NCBI RefSeq assembly: GCF_039534915.1
Contig: NZ_BAAAWE010000001.1
Coordinates: 5,456,001-5,520,000, forward strand
Direction: 5' to 3'
Length of the DNA stretch: 64,000 nt
Source of the DNA: Streptomyces roseofulvus
GTDB taxonomy: Bacteria > Actinomycetota > Actinomycetes > Streptomycetales > Streptomycetaceae
Shown here: positions 18,944 through 28,536 of the stretch, piece by piece
Layout: the number at the start of each line of letters is the position of its first letter
How positions within the stretch are numbered: position 1 is the stretch's first letter
Position numbers and translations under genes: made by a program
The notes under the pieces: model-generated
Told to the model about the DNA's origin: nothing
The model's database searches: none
What the model saw: only the letters and a program-made list of their open reading frames with translations

Positions 18944-19212
18944 GGCGGCAACCGCCCTCTTCCGCTTCGCAAGGTGATGGACAGCGGAAATAAAGGCTAC
19001 GCCTGTCCGGCCGGGACGTGCAGGCCGGGCACTCCAACGTCGCGCAAGTCACACTTGACGGCGTGTTTCGACACCGTGAATGGCGGGAAACAAGCGGGGT
19101 TCCCCCTCGGTGAGGGTACGGAAAAGCGCGGGCTACGGCCCCCTTCGGCCGTTCCCTGACCACGTCCTGCCACTGATCACGCAGAACGTTCGCTTCCGGT
19201 TCGAACCCTACG

Positions 19213-20303
<1,091 letters not shown>

Positions 20304-20307
<4 letters not shown>

Positions 20308-21038
20308 GGCGCCGGGGTCTCCAGCGCGTACCCGACCCCGTGCACCGTACGGATCCGCTCGGCGCCGATCTTCCGGCGCAGCGCCTTGATGTGGCTGTCC
20401 ACGGTCCGGGTGCCGGAGGCGTCCGCCCAGTCCCACACCTCGGCCAGCAGCTGCTCCCGGGAGAGCACCGCGCGCGGGGTGTTGGCCAGACAGACCAGCA
20501 GGTCGAACTCGGTCGGCGTCAGATGGACGTCCTCCGCCCGCACCCGGACCCGGCGCTGCGCGTGGTCGATCTCCAGCTCGCCCAGCCGCAGTATCCCGCT
20601 GCGCGGGGTCACGGCGGCGAGCGCGGCCCGCTCCACCCGGCGCAGCAGCACGTGCACCCGGGCGGCCAGCTCACGCATGGAGAAAGGCTTCGTCATGTAG
20701 TCGTCGGCGCCGACGCCCAGCCCGACCAGCATGTCGGTCTCGTCGTCCCGCGCCGTGAGCATCAGGACCGGCACCGGACGCTGCGCCTGCACCCGGCGGC
20801 AGACCTCCAGGCCGTCGAAGCCGGGCAGCATCACGTCGAGCACCATCAGGTCCGGCTGCCACGCCTCGGCCGCCTCGACGGCCGCCGGGCCGTCGGTCGC
20901 CGTCTGGACCAGGAATCCCTCGGCGCGCAGCCGGGCGGAGACCGCCTCCACGATCGTCGCGTCGTCCTCGACGACCAGGACGCGCCGCTGGGCCCCCGGA
21001 GTCGCCGCACCCTGGTGAGTGGTGTGTGTCTGCTCCAT
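20304..21038 (-). CDS. OmpR/PhoB-family response regulator
   Basis: 244 aa. Receiver domain with acidic pocket VVEDDATIV, phospho-Asp in DLMVLDVMLPGFDG, Thr in LMLTARDD and Lys in DDYMTKPF; C-terminal winged helix (LTPTEFDLLVCLANTP; TVDSHIKALRRKIG). First gene of a two-gene operon with the histidine kinase (4-bp overlap). Target promoters are not evident in the window. Confidence 0.94.
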
Positions 21039-21098
21039 TGCCCCGCCTCGCGTCGCCGATGTCGGTGCAGCAGCCTAGAGGTACCGGCGGCGTCCCGG

Positions 21099-21782
21099 CT
21101 ACGCAGGCCGGATGCCGAGGTGGACCACGTCGGGGACGCCCCGGGCAACGGGGATCTCTTCCGTCCGTACCCCGCTGAACCCGGCATTCCGCAAGGACTC
21201 CTCGAAATCGCCGGACGGTCGCGCCGACCACACGGCGAGCACTCCGCCGGGGTTCAGCCGGGCCGCGCAGGACGCCAACCCCCGGGCCCCGTACAGGGAT
21301 TCGTTGTCCTCGGTGACCGTCCAGTCCGGACCGTTGTCGATGTCCAGACAGAGCGCGTCATAGGTGTCGCCGGACGTCTCCAGGTACGTCACCAGGTCCG
21401 TGTGCAGGATCACGGTCCGCTCGTCGGCGAGCGCGCGCCCGGAGAGCGCGGCGAGCGGGCCGCTCCGGTGCCAGTCGATGATGGCCTCCTCCCGCTCGAC
21501 GACCGCGATCCGCCCCCAGCGCGGGTCGGCGGCGGCGTGCGCGAGGGAGAAGCCGACGCCGAGCCCGCCGATCAGGACGGACGCGCCCGCGCGCGCCCGC
21601 GCGGGGAGCGCCTCCATCGCCGCGTCCACGAGCAGCCGCTCGGAGCGCCCGTCGGAGGTGTCCATCAGGAAGGTGCCGTTGGCGATGATCTCGAAGTCGG
21701 TGCGGTCCCCGGCGTCCCGGCGCCGCAGCACGACCTCTCCGTACGGGCCCTCGCGGCGGTCGAGGGTGACGGGGCTGTTCAT
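21099..21782 (-). CDS. Spermidine-synthase-like SAM-binding protein
   Basis: 227 aa. Motif GASVLIGGLGVGFSLAHAAA (about 67-86) followed by an acidic VVEREEAII and DALCLDIDNGPDW matches the polyamine-synthase/methyltransferase fold. The usual DGE-type aminopropyl-acceptor motif appears only loosely as MDTSDGRSERL, so real spermidine synthesis is doubtful; many actinobacterial members are unassigned. The ATG at 21780-21782 is the first strong start. It is monocistronic and oriented like the neighbouring two-component genes. Confidence 0.78.
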   Translation of the reverse strand: MNSPVTLDRREGPYGEVVLRRRDAGDRTDFEIIANGTFLMDTSDGRSERLLVDAAMEALPARARAGASVLIGGLGVGFSLAHAAADPRWGRIAVVEREEAIIDWHRSGPLAALSGRALADERTVILHTDLVTYLETSGDTYDALCLDIDNGPDWTVTEDNESLYGARGLASCAARLNPGGVLAVWSARPSGDFEESLRNAGFSGVRTEEIPVARGVPDVVHLGIRPA

Positions 21783-21895
21783 GATCACTCCGTGTCTCGT
21801 CGTGCGGTACGCGTCGTCCCGGCCATCCTCGCGGAGCGCGGACGGCCGGGACAAACACGTTTCGGAGGCGACGGGTGACGGAGCGGCACCGCCCG

Positions 21896-22966
21896 CTACG
21901 GGCGCGGCGCCTCGCGCTCCACGTACCGCTGCACCGCCTTCAGCTCGCGCCGGGCGTCGACCGGGGTGCCGTACGTGCGGTCCCAGGTGATCGGGGCGAC
22001 GGTCACGTGGCCCTCGCCCAGCAGCCAGGTCGAGTCCGCGTCCGCGCGGTGCTCGACGCACTCGCCCTCGCTCTCGTCCCCCTCGCACAGGCCGAGCGCG
22101 ATGTCGAAGGTGTCGCCCGCCCCGCGCTGCTCGTACGCGTGGTAGACGACCGCCCCGTCACCGACCCGGGTCCACACCGGGGCCTTCGCCCGCTGTCCGG
22201 CGCTCACGTCCGGGTAGTCGACCTTCAGGGCGAAGGCGGAGGTCAGCAGTCCCCGCTCCCTCAGCCCCGCGACGAACCGCGCGCCGAACTCGGCGTGCGC
22301 CCGGTAGTTCTCGCGGGGGAAGTACAGCTGGCTCTCGTCGCCGGACGAGGAGAACGCGATCGCCGGGACGTCCTGGTCGATCGCGGCCACGGCCGCGCCG
22401 ACGGTGCCCGAGTCGTTGACGCTCGCGGCGATGTTCGGACCCGAGTTGATGCCGGTGAGGACCAGGTCGGGAGCGCCCTTCCAGCCGACCTTCGCCGCCA
22501 GGCCCCCGCGCAGGGCCAGCTTCACGGTGTCCGCGGGGGTCGCGCTGGGGGAGTCCGGCGCGCAGCCGCCCTCGGCGAGGCAGACGCCGAAGACGGCGCC
22601 ACCGGAGGGCGCCCCCGCGCAGTCGCCCTCGTACCCGGCGGGCAGCGCGGTGCGGCGCTGGGCGGTCAGGGCGCCGCCGTTGGTCACGGCCGTGCCCTTG
22701 CCGGACTGCACCTGCCAGGGCGCCATCACCACGACGTCGGCCCCCGCCGCGCACATCGCGCGGCGGAGCTCGTACAGGCCGAGCCCGTCCGAGTTGCTCG
22801 ACTTCGCGGCCCGCATGGAGTCGTCGTTGGAGAGGAGGATCCGCAGCCCGGCGAGCGGGCGGCGCCCGTCGTGCGCCCGCTCCGCGGCGGGAGTGGTCGC
22901 GTAGGCGGTGGCGCCCAGGCCGGCGAGTACGGCCGCTGCGGTGGTCAGCGCGAGGGTACGGCGCAT
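21896..22966 (-). CDS. Secreted SurE-like 5'/3'-nucleotidase
   Basis: 356 aa. Signal peptide residues 1-23 (MRRTLALTTAAAVLAGLGAT). The SurE signature ILLSNDDS (about 43-50) supplies metal-binding Asp residues, and VLTGINSGPNIA with SGTVGAA supports the active site. SurE proteins are usually cytoplasmic and shorter (about 250 aa); the export signal and inserted Cys-containing loops mark the secreted actinobacterial form, perhaps for phosphate scavenging. An alternative start 8 codons upstream (22990) is possible. It lies downstream of a GH3 remnant on the same strand. Confidence 0.85.
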   Translation of the reverse strand: MRRTLALTTAAAVLAGLGATAYATTPAAERAHDGRRPLAGLRILLSNDDSMRAAKSSNSDGLGLYELRRAMCAAGADVVVMAPWQVQSGKGTAVTNGGALTAQRRTALPAGYEGDCAGAPSGGAVFGVCLAEGGCAPDSPSATPADTVKLALRGGLAAKVGWKGAPDLVLTGINSGPNIAASVNDSGTVGAAVAAIDQDVPAIAFSSSGDESQLYFPRENYRAHAEFGARFVAGLRERGLLTSAFALKVDYPDVSAGQRAKAPVWTRVGDGAVVYHAYEQRGAGDTFDIALGLCEGDESEGECVEHRADADSTWLLGEGHVTVAPITWDRTYGTPVDARRELKAVQRYVEREAPRP

Positions 22967-23006
22967 GGCGGTGCGTCCTTTCGTGGGCATGACATCTCGG
23001 GGGGGG

Positions 23007-23042
23007 ATCCGGGGCCCGGCCCCCCACGGGCGGGCCCCGGAT
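23007..23042 (-). terminator. Hairpin upstream of surE-like gene
   Basis: ATCCGGGGCCC (23007-23017) pairs with GGGCCCCGGAT (23032-23042). It lies downstream of the GH3 remnant and upstream of the SurE gene, so it probably terminates the remnant's transcript. Confidence 0.5.
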
Positions 23043-23080
23043 CGCGCGGGGGCGTCAGGATCCCCGCGGTCTGTGGCCGG

Positions 23081-23140
23081 TTCCGATGTCCTGGATCCCG
23101 GATCCGATGTCCTGGATCCGATATCTCGGATGCGATGTCC
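23081..23140. repeat. Short degenerate tandem repeat (20-bp unit)
   Basis: Three consecutive 20-bp blocks share CCGATGTCCTGGATCC-like sequence (23081-23100, 23101-23120, and a diverged 23121-23140). It fills the gap between the terminator hairpin and the GH3 remnant stop. No coding role is apparent. Confidence 0.6.
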
Positions 23141-23151
23141 GGCTCGGCGGC

Positions 23152-23388
23152 TCAGAGCGTCAGGCCGTGCCCGTACGGGACCACCGGAGCCTCCGTGCCG
23201 TTCGGTACGTCCGGCCGGGCCGCGCCGACCGCGGCCATCGAGTGCGCCAGTTCGAACGGGAGGCGGCCCTCGGGGCGGGCGCGGCCGAAGGCGACGCCGA
23301 GGGCCGCCTTCTCCTCCGGTGTCATCCGGGAGAGCGGGTCCTCCGCGCGCTCGTCCACGGGGCGACCGGCGTCCTGAAAGGGGTGCAT
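23152..23388 (-). pseudogene. In-frame deletion remnant of a GH3 beta-glucosidase
   Basis: 78 codons. The first half, PVDERAEDPLSRMTPEEKAA, is the N-terminal signature of GH3 enzymes. Immediately after it comes RARPEGRLPFELAHSMAAV and then VVPYGHGLTL, the extreme C-terminal signature of the same family. Several hundred residues between them, including the catalytic Asp, are absent, yet the frame is intact. An internal in-frame deletion best explains it. A product, if made, cannot be a hydrolase. The TetR gene diverging from it was probably its regulator. Confidence 0.75.
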
Positions 23389-23598
23389 CGCGTCCGTACC
23401 TGCCTTTCGTGACCGAGCGGACGGGGCCGAGGGGCCGGCGTGCCGCGCCCCGGAACCTGTGCGGGGCTCCGCCGGGGGGCGGCGCCGTCCTCGACGGGCA
23501 CAGGCTAAGCGCGAAAACCGAGTAGGTACTAGGTTTGTCATCTGTGAGCCGGATCACAGACCCGGGGGGTCGGTCGGGGCCCCGGCTAAGGTGTCCGC

Positions 23599-24240
23599 AT
23601 GCCGGAGAAGAAGGTCACCGCGAGCGGTAAAAACGCAGGTCGCGGCAGCTACGCCGTCGGCGACGCCCGCCGCCGGCTGATCCTGGACACCGCCGTCGAC
23701 CACTTCGGGCAGTGGGGCTTCCACGCCTCCTCCCTCGCCCGCATCGCCCACGACTGCGGCATCACCCAGGGCGGCCTGCTGCACCACTTCCGCAGCAAGG
23801 AGGACCTGCTCCTCTCGGTCCTGGCGCAGAGCGAGGAGCACGACGTCGAGCGCCTCTTCGGCACCGAACCGGAGTCGTACGCGGCCTTCCTCGACGCCCT
23901 CGTCCGGCTGATCGAGGAGAACACCCGGCGCCCCGGCATCGTCCGCATGTTCAACGTCCTCGTCGGCGAGTCCGGCAGCGTCGGCCACCCCGCCCACGCG
24001 TACTTCAAGGACCGGTACGCGCGCGTGCTCGCGCACAGCGTCGAACGCCTGGAGGAGGCCGTCCGGCGCGGCGAACTCCGCCCGGACATCGACTGCGAGG
24101 GCGTCGCCCGGGAGTATGTGGCCGTCATGGACGGCCTGCAGCTCCAGTGGGCCCTCGACCCGGACTCCCTCGACATGCCCGCCCGGGTGCGGGACTACCT
24201 CCAGCGCCAGTACGCGGCGATCCGCGCGACACCCGAGTAG
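23599..24240 (+). CDS. TetR-family transcriptional regulator
   Basis: 213 aa. HTH in residues about 25-72 (RRLILDTAVDHFGQWGFHAS; ITQGGLLHHFRSKEDLL), followed by an alpha-helical ligand domain with a TetR_C-type ending (QLQWALDPDSLDMPARVRDY). The ATG at 23599 follows GCTAAGGTGTCCGC. It diverges from the GH3 remnant, an arrangement common for TetR regulators of glycosidase operons, so its original target may have been deleted. Effector unknown. Confidence 0.88.
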   Translation: MPEKKVTASGKNAGRGSYAVGDARRRLILDTAVDHFGQWGFHASSLARIAHDCGITQGGLLHHFRSKEDLLLSVLAQSEEHDVERLFGTEPESYAAFLDALVRLIEENTRRPGIVRMFNVLVGESGSVGHPAHAYFKDRYARVLAHSVERLEEAVRRGELRPDIDCEGVAREYVAVMDGLQLQWALDPDSLDMPARVRDYLQRQYAAIRATPE

Positions 24241-24249
24241 CCCCGGGTC

Positions 24250-24600
24250 CCCAGCCCCCCGGCCGGCTGGCCCGGCCGCGGCCCCGCCCCGCGTACGGGC
24301 CCGCCCCCGCACCCAGCAGACCGCAGGCCACCGCCCAGGCCGCGCCCTCCGGCCCCGGCCGCAGCACTCACCCCCACCGGACCGCCGCCCCGGCGTCCGG
24401 CGGCGTCAGATGCACCGCCCGGTGTACGTCACCGGCGGCAGCCGGCTCGACCGCGCCCCGGCCGCGAGACCGGTGAGCCCGAGCGTGTTCCGTACGGCGG
24501 CGGGCGCGCCGAAATCCGCCGCCGGACCCGGCAGGACCAGGGCGGACAGTCCGACGGCCGGCGCGGCCGGCGCCGCGCGGGAGCGGAGACGGCGTCCCCC
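24250..24600 (-). pseudogene. Probable decayed membrane-protein fragment
   Basis: The 455-bp gap between the TetR gene and the lipoprotein gene contains no intact gene. Read on the minus strand, one frame gives VGLSALVLPGPAADFGAPAA then VRNTLGLTGLAAGARSSRLP, and after a stop and frame change another gives EGAAWAVACGLLGAGAGPYA. These look like successive membrane segments of a single protein interrupted by frame disruptions. I cannot name the family; the assignment as a remnant is tentative. Confidence 0.3.
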
Positions 24601-24695
24601 TCGCCCCCGGCGGGGCCTCCCCGTGCGAGGCGTGACAGTCTCACGCCCTCTATCGCGCGGCGGGCCCCGGGCGGTTCACGGGGGCGCGGACCGTG

Positions 24696-25199
24696 TCACG
24701 GAGAGGTCGGCGGGCCGCCGTCCGGGAGGGCGTCGAAGACGCGCTGGAGGGCGGCGGGCCGGTCGCCGTCGCCCGCCACGACCGTCCGGTCGTGGTAGGT
24801 CACGGCGTACCGGAAACCGTCGGCGACGGGCGGGCCGGTGGGCTGTTCGGGCACGCGCGCGTAGGCGGGGTCGTCGAGGGCGGCGCGCAGCTCGGCGAGG
24901 TCGGCGGCGGTCATCCGTCCGGTGCGCGGCTCGCCGTTCCCGGACCGGACGGTCCAGCTTCCGTCCTCGCGCACCACGAGGCGGTTGTCCACGCCGGCGA
25001 AGCCTCCGCTCACGCCGACCTCGACGAGCACGGCCCCGGAGCGCGGGTCGGCGGTGGCCTCCGTGCTCGCCGCGCTCCCGCTCGGGTCCGGGACCGGCGG
25101 GGCGTCGGCGTCGGCGCACCCGCCCACCGCGACCACCAGCGCCGCCGCGACCGCCGGCACCGCGCCCCACACCCGTCCACGCCGCACACGAGACTTCAT
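24696..25199 (-). CDS. Putative lipoprotein, hypothetical
   Basis: 167 aa. Signal peptide with a lipobox-like VAVGGC ending at Cys28, then a Pro/Ser/Asp linker and a small domain (about 55-160) rich in beta strands: GAVLVEVGVSGGFAGVDNRL and DRTVVAGDGDRPAALQRVFD. No catalytic motif recognised. It resembles small actinobacterial lipoproteins annotated only as hypothetical. The start may be the ATG at 25199 or one 4 codons upstream at 25211. Its start lies 71 bp from the left end of the Tn7-like element. Confidence 0.75.
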   Translation of the reverse strand: MKSRVRRGRVWGAVPAVAAALVVAVGGCADADAPPVPDPSGSAASTEATADPRSGAVLVEVGVSGGFAGVDNRLVVREDGSWTVRSGNGEPRTGRMTAADLAELRAALDDPAYARVPEQPTGPPVADGFRYAVTYHDRTVVAGDGDRPAALQRVFDALPDGGPPTSP

Positions 25200-25270
25200 G
25201 GGCCCGAGCATGCCCGGCCCCGCGCCGGGGCGCAGCCGGAACACGCGACGGGGCCGGAAACCGGGGCCTC

Positions 25271-25304
25271 TGTCCGATCCGATGTGACGTTGCCAGGGGC
25301 CAGC
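25271..25304 (+). repeat. Left terminal inverted repeat of the Tn7-like element
   Basis: Starts TGTCCGATCC, then GACGTTGC at 25286 and AGGGGCCAGC ending at 25304. Aligned with the reverse complement of the right end it matches at about two thirds of positions, with the core motif at the same distance from the tip. A second site, ACCTTGCAT, lies at 25365-25373. Confidence 0.7.
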
Positions 25305-25441
25305 GTGGTGACGTGCGGCTCGAAGAGTTGAACTGGGCGATGCGCGGCCCCTCTGCCCAGAACAACCTTGCATCTTGCGTGGCCGGGACCGGCACGATTT
25401 CGTCGTTGACGACGTCGGAGAGGGTGCAGCATCGTCGGGGC

Positions 25442-26266
25442 ATGGGATCTGAAGGTGCGAAGCGCGCACAGGCTTGGGCGGAGCTCCTGGAGGAGTACCC
25501 TCCCCAACCTGACGGGGAGGACCAGTCTTCCCCGTCCCTGGGGTTGTTGCTGCAGGCGGCTGCGCGTGAGCCGTTGCTGAGTTCGATGTATCCCTGGATG
25601 TCGATGCAGCAGCTGAGTGTGTCGACATCGGACAACTGGGAGGACTGGGGCCGGGAACCACTCCCCGCGATGTTCGCCCGTCCAGATTCCTATTCGGTAG
25701 TGGACCGCTCTGATCGGGGAGACCGTGTCGCCTTCGAAACGACCGATCCTGCCGAGGCAGTCGCGTTCGCGGCCCGACTTGTTCGCGACCAGCGGGCAGC
25801 GCAGACGAAGGGGTCGCACGTCTGGTCGGCCGAGGTGGAGGCGGTGCTGCGTGATGCGGGCTGGTATCCGGGGCGGAACGTTGACACGACAGTGTGGCGA
25901 GAGCGCCTGGAAGCAGACGGCTTCCGTATTCATTCCGCTGCCGAGGAATTCCTGCGCGAGTTCGGTGGACTGACAGTTGTTAGCGGTGGCTCAGGCATCA
26001 CCAGAGCGAGAGAACCATTCGAACTCGACCCACTGCTTGCGCTGGGCGAAGACGACCGTTTCGGCGAATGGGGAGAGGAGATTGGGCGGCACCTCTTTCC
26101 GCTGGGGGAACTCGACCACGGCCACGCCTTCCTCGGCCTTGACGAGCACGGCGAGTTGTATGTCGTCGTCAACTGGCTGGCCAGGTTCGGTCGTATGCCC
26201 GAGGCCATGGAGAACCTCGTCCTTGGAGTGATGCCGGTTCGTATGCCCAGCTCAGCTCAGCCCTGA
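25442..26266 (+). CDS. DUF6193-like / SUKH-3 domain protein (transposon cargo)
   Basis: 274 aa. The C-terminal half (about 128-270; AEVEAVLRDAGWYPGRNVDT, FRIHSAAEEFLREFGGLTVV) fits SUKH-3, a superfamily dominated by immunity proteins for secreted or contact-dependent toxins. The N-terminal half (SVVDRSDRGDRVAFETTDPA, AVAFAARLVRDQRAAQTKG) resembles DUF6193. It has no signal peptide and no toxin gene beside it. It is the only cargo of the Tn7-like element and its 3' end overlaps tniQ's 3' end by 15 bp. ATG at 25442 chosen for domain completeness; the ribosome site is weak. Lower GC than neighbours. Confidence 0.72.
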   Translation: MGSEGAKRAQAWAELLEEYPPQPDGEDQSSPSLGLLLQAAAREPLLSSMYPWMSMQQLSVSTSDNWEDWGREPLPAMFARPDSYSVVDRSDRGDRVAFETTDPAEAVAFAARLVRDQRAAQTKGSHVWSAEVEAVLRDAGWYPGRNVDTTVWRERLEADGFRIHSAAEEFLREFGGLTVVSGGSGITRAREPFELDPLLALGEDDRFGEWGEEIGRHLFPLGELDHGHAFLGLDEHGELYVVVNWLARFGRMPEAMENLVLGVMPVRMPSSAQP

Positions 26267-27451
26267 GGTCGTATGTGGACTGGATCGATCGGTGGGCGAG
26301 GCCGGATCTGATGGTGTGCGGCGTGTCTGCTTCATGATTTCACGCGCTATTTGATCGAGGAACTGCTGGTCGGTTCTCTTGCTGTGCCAGATGGCTCCCT
26401 CGGTCCGTTCGTAGTCCGGGGCCCAAGCGCGGTCGACGACTGGGCGGACGTGTAGGTGACGGAGTAGTGGGGAACCCGCCTTGCGTTTCCGGCTGAACCA
26501 GAGGGCACTCTGCTCGTGCCGCCTGGCTTGCGTTGCGTGAAGGGACGGAAGGAGCCCTCTTAGTCGCGCGGGGGAGTAGGTGTTCGTGGGAGCCGAGGGC
26601 GGGCGCCAGGAATCGGCAATGGCCCAGTGCGCTATGGCGTCGCCGAATTCGGGCTTGTCCGTGTAGGGGTAGCTGACCCGGCGGCTGACCTCGTCGAGGA
26701 ACTGGAACTGTTCGATGAGGGTTCCGTTCGCGCGCTGGCGCCAGTAGGGCGCGGCGATGAGCACGGCCAGGTCTATGGCCTCGGGATAGACGGCGGCGAA
26801 CAGCTTCGACGTGCTGTAGGCGCGAAAGGCCGTCGATTCGTCATCGTCCGGAATAAGGGCACGAGCGCGCGCGTCCCAGGTATGCCAGACATGCCGACGG
26901 TCCTCGGGAGGGTTGGGGGTGTCCCAGATATGTCCGCAGAAGCTGAAGGCGGTCAGCACCGCGTCGTAGGTGGCGGCCCAGCCGCGACGGCTCAGTATTC
27001 GCAGATGACGGCGCTGGGAGTGGACGATGGCGGGAATCTCGCTGAGGTCGGCGGCGGGCTGATTGACGTCAGGTGGCCCGATCCAGGTGCGGTGCCGGAG
27101 ACATACGTAGCGATGGTGTGGGAGGAGCCGGGTCACCTTTCCGCCGGGATGCTTGGAGTCGCAGCGGTGGCAGCCGGTTTGTGGCTGATGGCGGAACATG
27201 GCCCAGTTCGGCTCTGGATCGCGCAGCTCCGGAAGGGCTCCCGCGAGGGCGTGAATGGTCCGGCCGGTGAGGGCTGCGAGCCGCTCGGGGACGATGACCC
27301 GGCGCATCCCGCCGGACTGCTCGCGCTGAGTGACTTGGACCCAGAGATCGTTGATATCGAGGCCGTGGAGTGTGGCCAGTCGGCCGATGTAGGAAGCCGC
27401 GACCTCATGCTGGGCAGGGGGAACAGGGTCGGGCAGGCGACGCACGAGCAT
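26252..27451 (-). CDS. tniQ: TniQ/TnsD-family target-selection protein
   Basis: 399 aa. TniQ N-terminus (PPAQHEVAASYIGRLATLHG) and a zinc finger with Cys94, Cys97, Cys117 and His120 (TGCHRCDSK ... RYVCLRHRTW). In Tn7-like elements TniQ/TnsD binds the attachment site and recruits TnsC. This copy is intermediate in length: longer than bare TniQ and shorter than Tn7 TnsD, with a C-terminal region of unknown fold. Its ATG overlaps the tnsC stop by one base (TGATG), so all four genes form one coupled operon. Whether it recognises the lon upstream region is a testable inference. Confidence 0.88.
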   Translation of the reverse strand: MLVRRLPDPVPPAQHEVAASYIGRLATLHGLDINDLWVQVTQREQSGGMRRVIVPERLAALTGRTIHALAGALPELRDPEPNWAMFRHQPQTGCHRCDSKHPGGKVTRLLPHHRYVCLRHRTWIGPPDVNQPAADLSEIPAIVHSQRRHLRILSRRGWAATYDAVLTAFSFCGHIWDTPNPPEDRRHVWHTWDARARALIPDDDESTAFRAYSTSKLFAAVYPEAIDLAVLIAAPYWRQRANGTLIEQFQFLDEVSRRVSYPYTDKPEFGDAIAHWAIADSWRPPSAPTNTYSPARLRGLLPSLHATQARRHEQSALWFSRKRKAGSPLLRHLHVRPVVDRAWAPDYERTEGAIWHSKRTDQQFLDQIAREIMKQTRRTPSDPASPTDRSSPHTTSGLS

Positions 27452-28536
27452 CAGGCCGCCCGCCTTCGCCGGGAGGCGGGCTTGGCCGGCGCTGTGAGCT
27501 TCTCGGACTGCTCGGCGGCGAAGTCGATCGGGACGAGTGCGAGGAGGTCCTCGGTGATGCGTTCGCTCTCGTCCTCGATGGCCAGTACCGCGGCGCCCCG
27601 GATGAGCTGGGAGAGGCTGCCGATCATGCCGCCGGTGCGGTGGAAGACGTACTCGCTCAGCTCGGTGAGTGTGCCTGGGGCGTGGTTGTGCAGCCGGAGC
27701 ATGGATTCCAGGGTCCCGACCAGGGCCCGCCACGTGTCGTGGTCCTGATCGGTGGCGTGGGAGAACGGGGCTGCGGGGATGACGACGAAGCGTCCGGCGA
27801 TCTGACGGCCGCGGGTGCCGGCGAACAGGCCCCGGGACTCGATGTCGATGCCCGCGTAGGCGAACGTGGCGGGCAGTCGCTCGGCGAAGTACTTCAGCTG
27901 GTCGGATGCCTCGGCACCGGACCGGGTCGCGAGGTTCAGATTGTGGAGCTCGTCGACGAGTACGAGGTCGACATGGACATGCGCGGCGGTCGCGCAGACC
28001 GCGTCCACGATGTCGGTGACGTTGGCCCGGGTGGGGAAGGACAGGCCGAAGAACCGGGCGAACTCCATCGCGAGCATCTTCGGCGTGGCTGCCGGCGGAA
28101 CAGTCACGTAGACGACCGGGAGTCGGCTCAGGTCGCGGGGATGCCGCTTGCGGATGGCGAGTTCGTGCGCCCGCCCCAGCTGGGTCAGAGCGGTGGTCTT
28201 CCCAGTGCCTGAGGCACCAGACAGGATCACACCGCGGCGAGCGGAGATCTGGTTGCGGTTGAGCTGGATCAGCAGCCGGGAGGTGGCGATGACCTTGCGG
28301 ATGGTGGGGGTGTTCACCATCGGGAGATCGGCGTGATACTCCCGGCGCCGTTCGTCCTCGCGCATCCGCTCCCGCCTGCTCAGCGCAGTCCACTCGGCGG
28401 CCGAGAGCAGGCCGGGCGGCACGGGCTCGTGCTCGACGAAGTGCCTCCAGCCCTCCTTGGTGGTCAGCGGGCTGTCCGGCGGAGCCTCCGCGGCCGTGTC
28501 CGTGTCCGGGGTGCGGGACGGGGAGGGCTTGCTCAT
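27451..28536 (-). CDS. tnsC: TnsC/TniB-family AAA+ ATPase
   Basis: 361 aa. Walker A GASGTGKTT (about 107-115), Walker B LVLVDELHNL (about 191-200), followed by sensor regions (PATFAYAGIDIESRGLF). It is the ATP-dependent bridge between target selector (TniQ) and transposase (TnsA/TnsB). The ATG at 28534-28536 overlaps the tnsB stop (ATGA) with AAAGGTGG just upstream; a GTG two codons earlier is possible. N-terminal 75 residues are charged and likely bind the transposase, as in TnsC/TniB. Confidence 0.9.
   Translation of the reverse strand: MSKPSPSRTPDTDTAAEAPPDSPLTTKEGWRHFVEHEPVPPGLLSAAEWTALSRRERMREDERRREYHADLPMVNTPTIRKVIATSRLLIQLNRNQISARRGVILSGASGTGKTTALTQLGRAHELAIRKRHPRDLSRLPVVYVTVPPAATPKMLAMEFARFFGLSFPTRANVTDIVDAVCATAAHVHVDLVLVDELHNLNLATRSGAEASDQLKYFAERLPATFAYAGIDIESRGLFAGTRGRQIAGRFVVIPAAPFSHATDQDHDTWRALVGTLESMLRLHNHAPGTLTELSEYVFHRTGGMIGSLSQLIRGAAVLAIEDESERITEDLLALVPIDFAAEQSEKLTAPAKPASRRRRAA

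Noticed and set aside
14892..19159. Open frames of over 1300 codons on both strands across kgd
   Set aside because: They are frame shadows of the kgd gene (15158-18943): Arg/Pro/Gly-rich translations without domains, caused by high GC and rare stops.
21099..21782. Genuine spermidine synthase (speE)
   Set aside because: The SAM-fold motifs fit, but the aminopropyltransferase acceptor motif is weak and no polyamine genes are nearby; kept as spermidine-synthase-like only.
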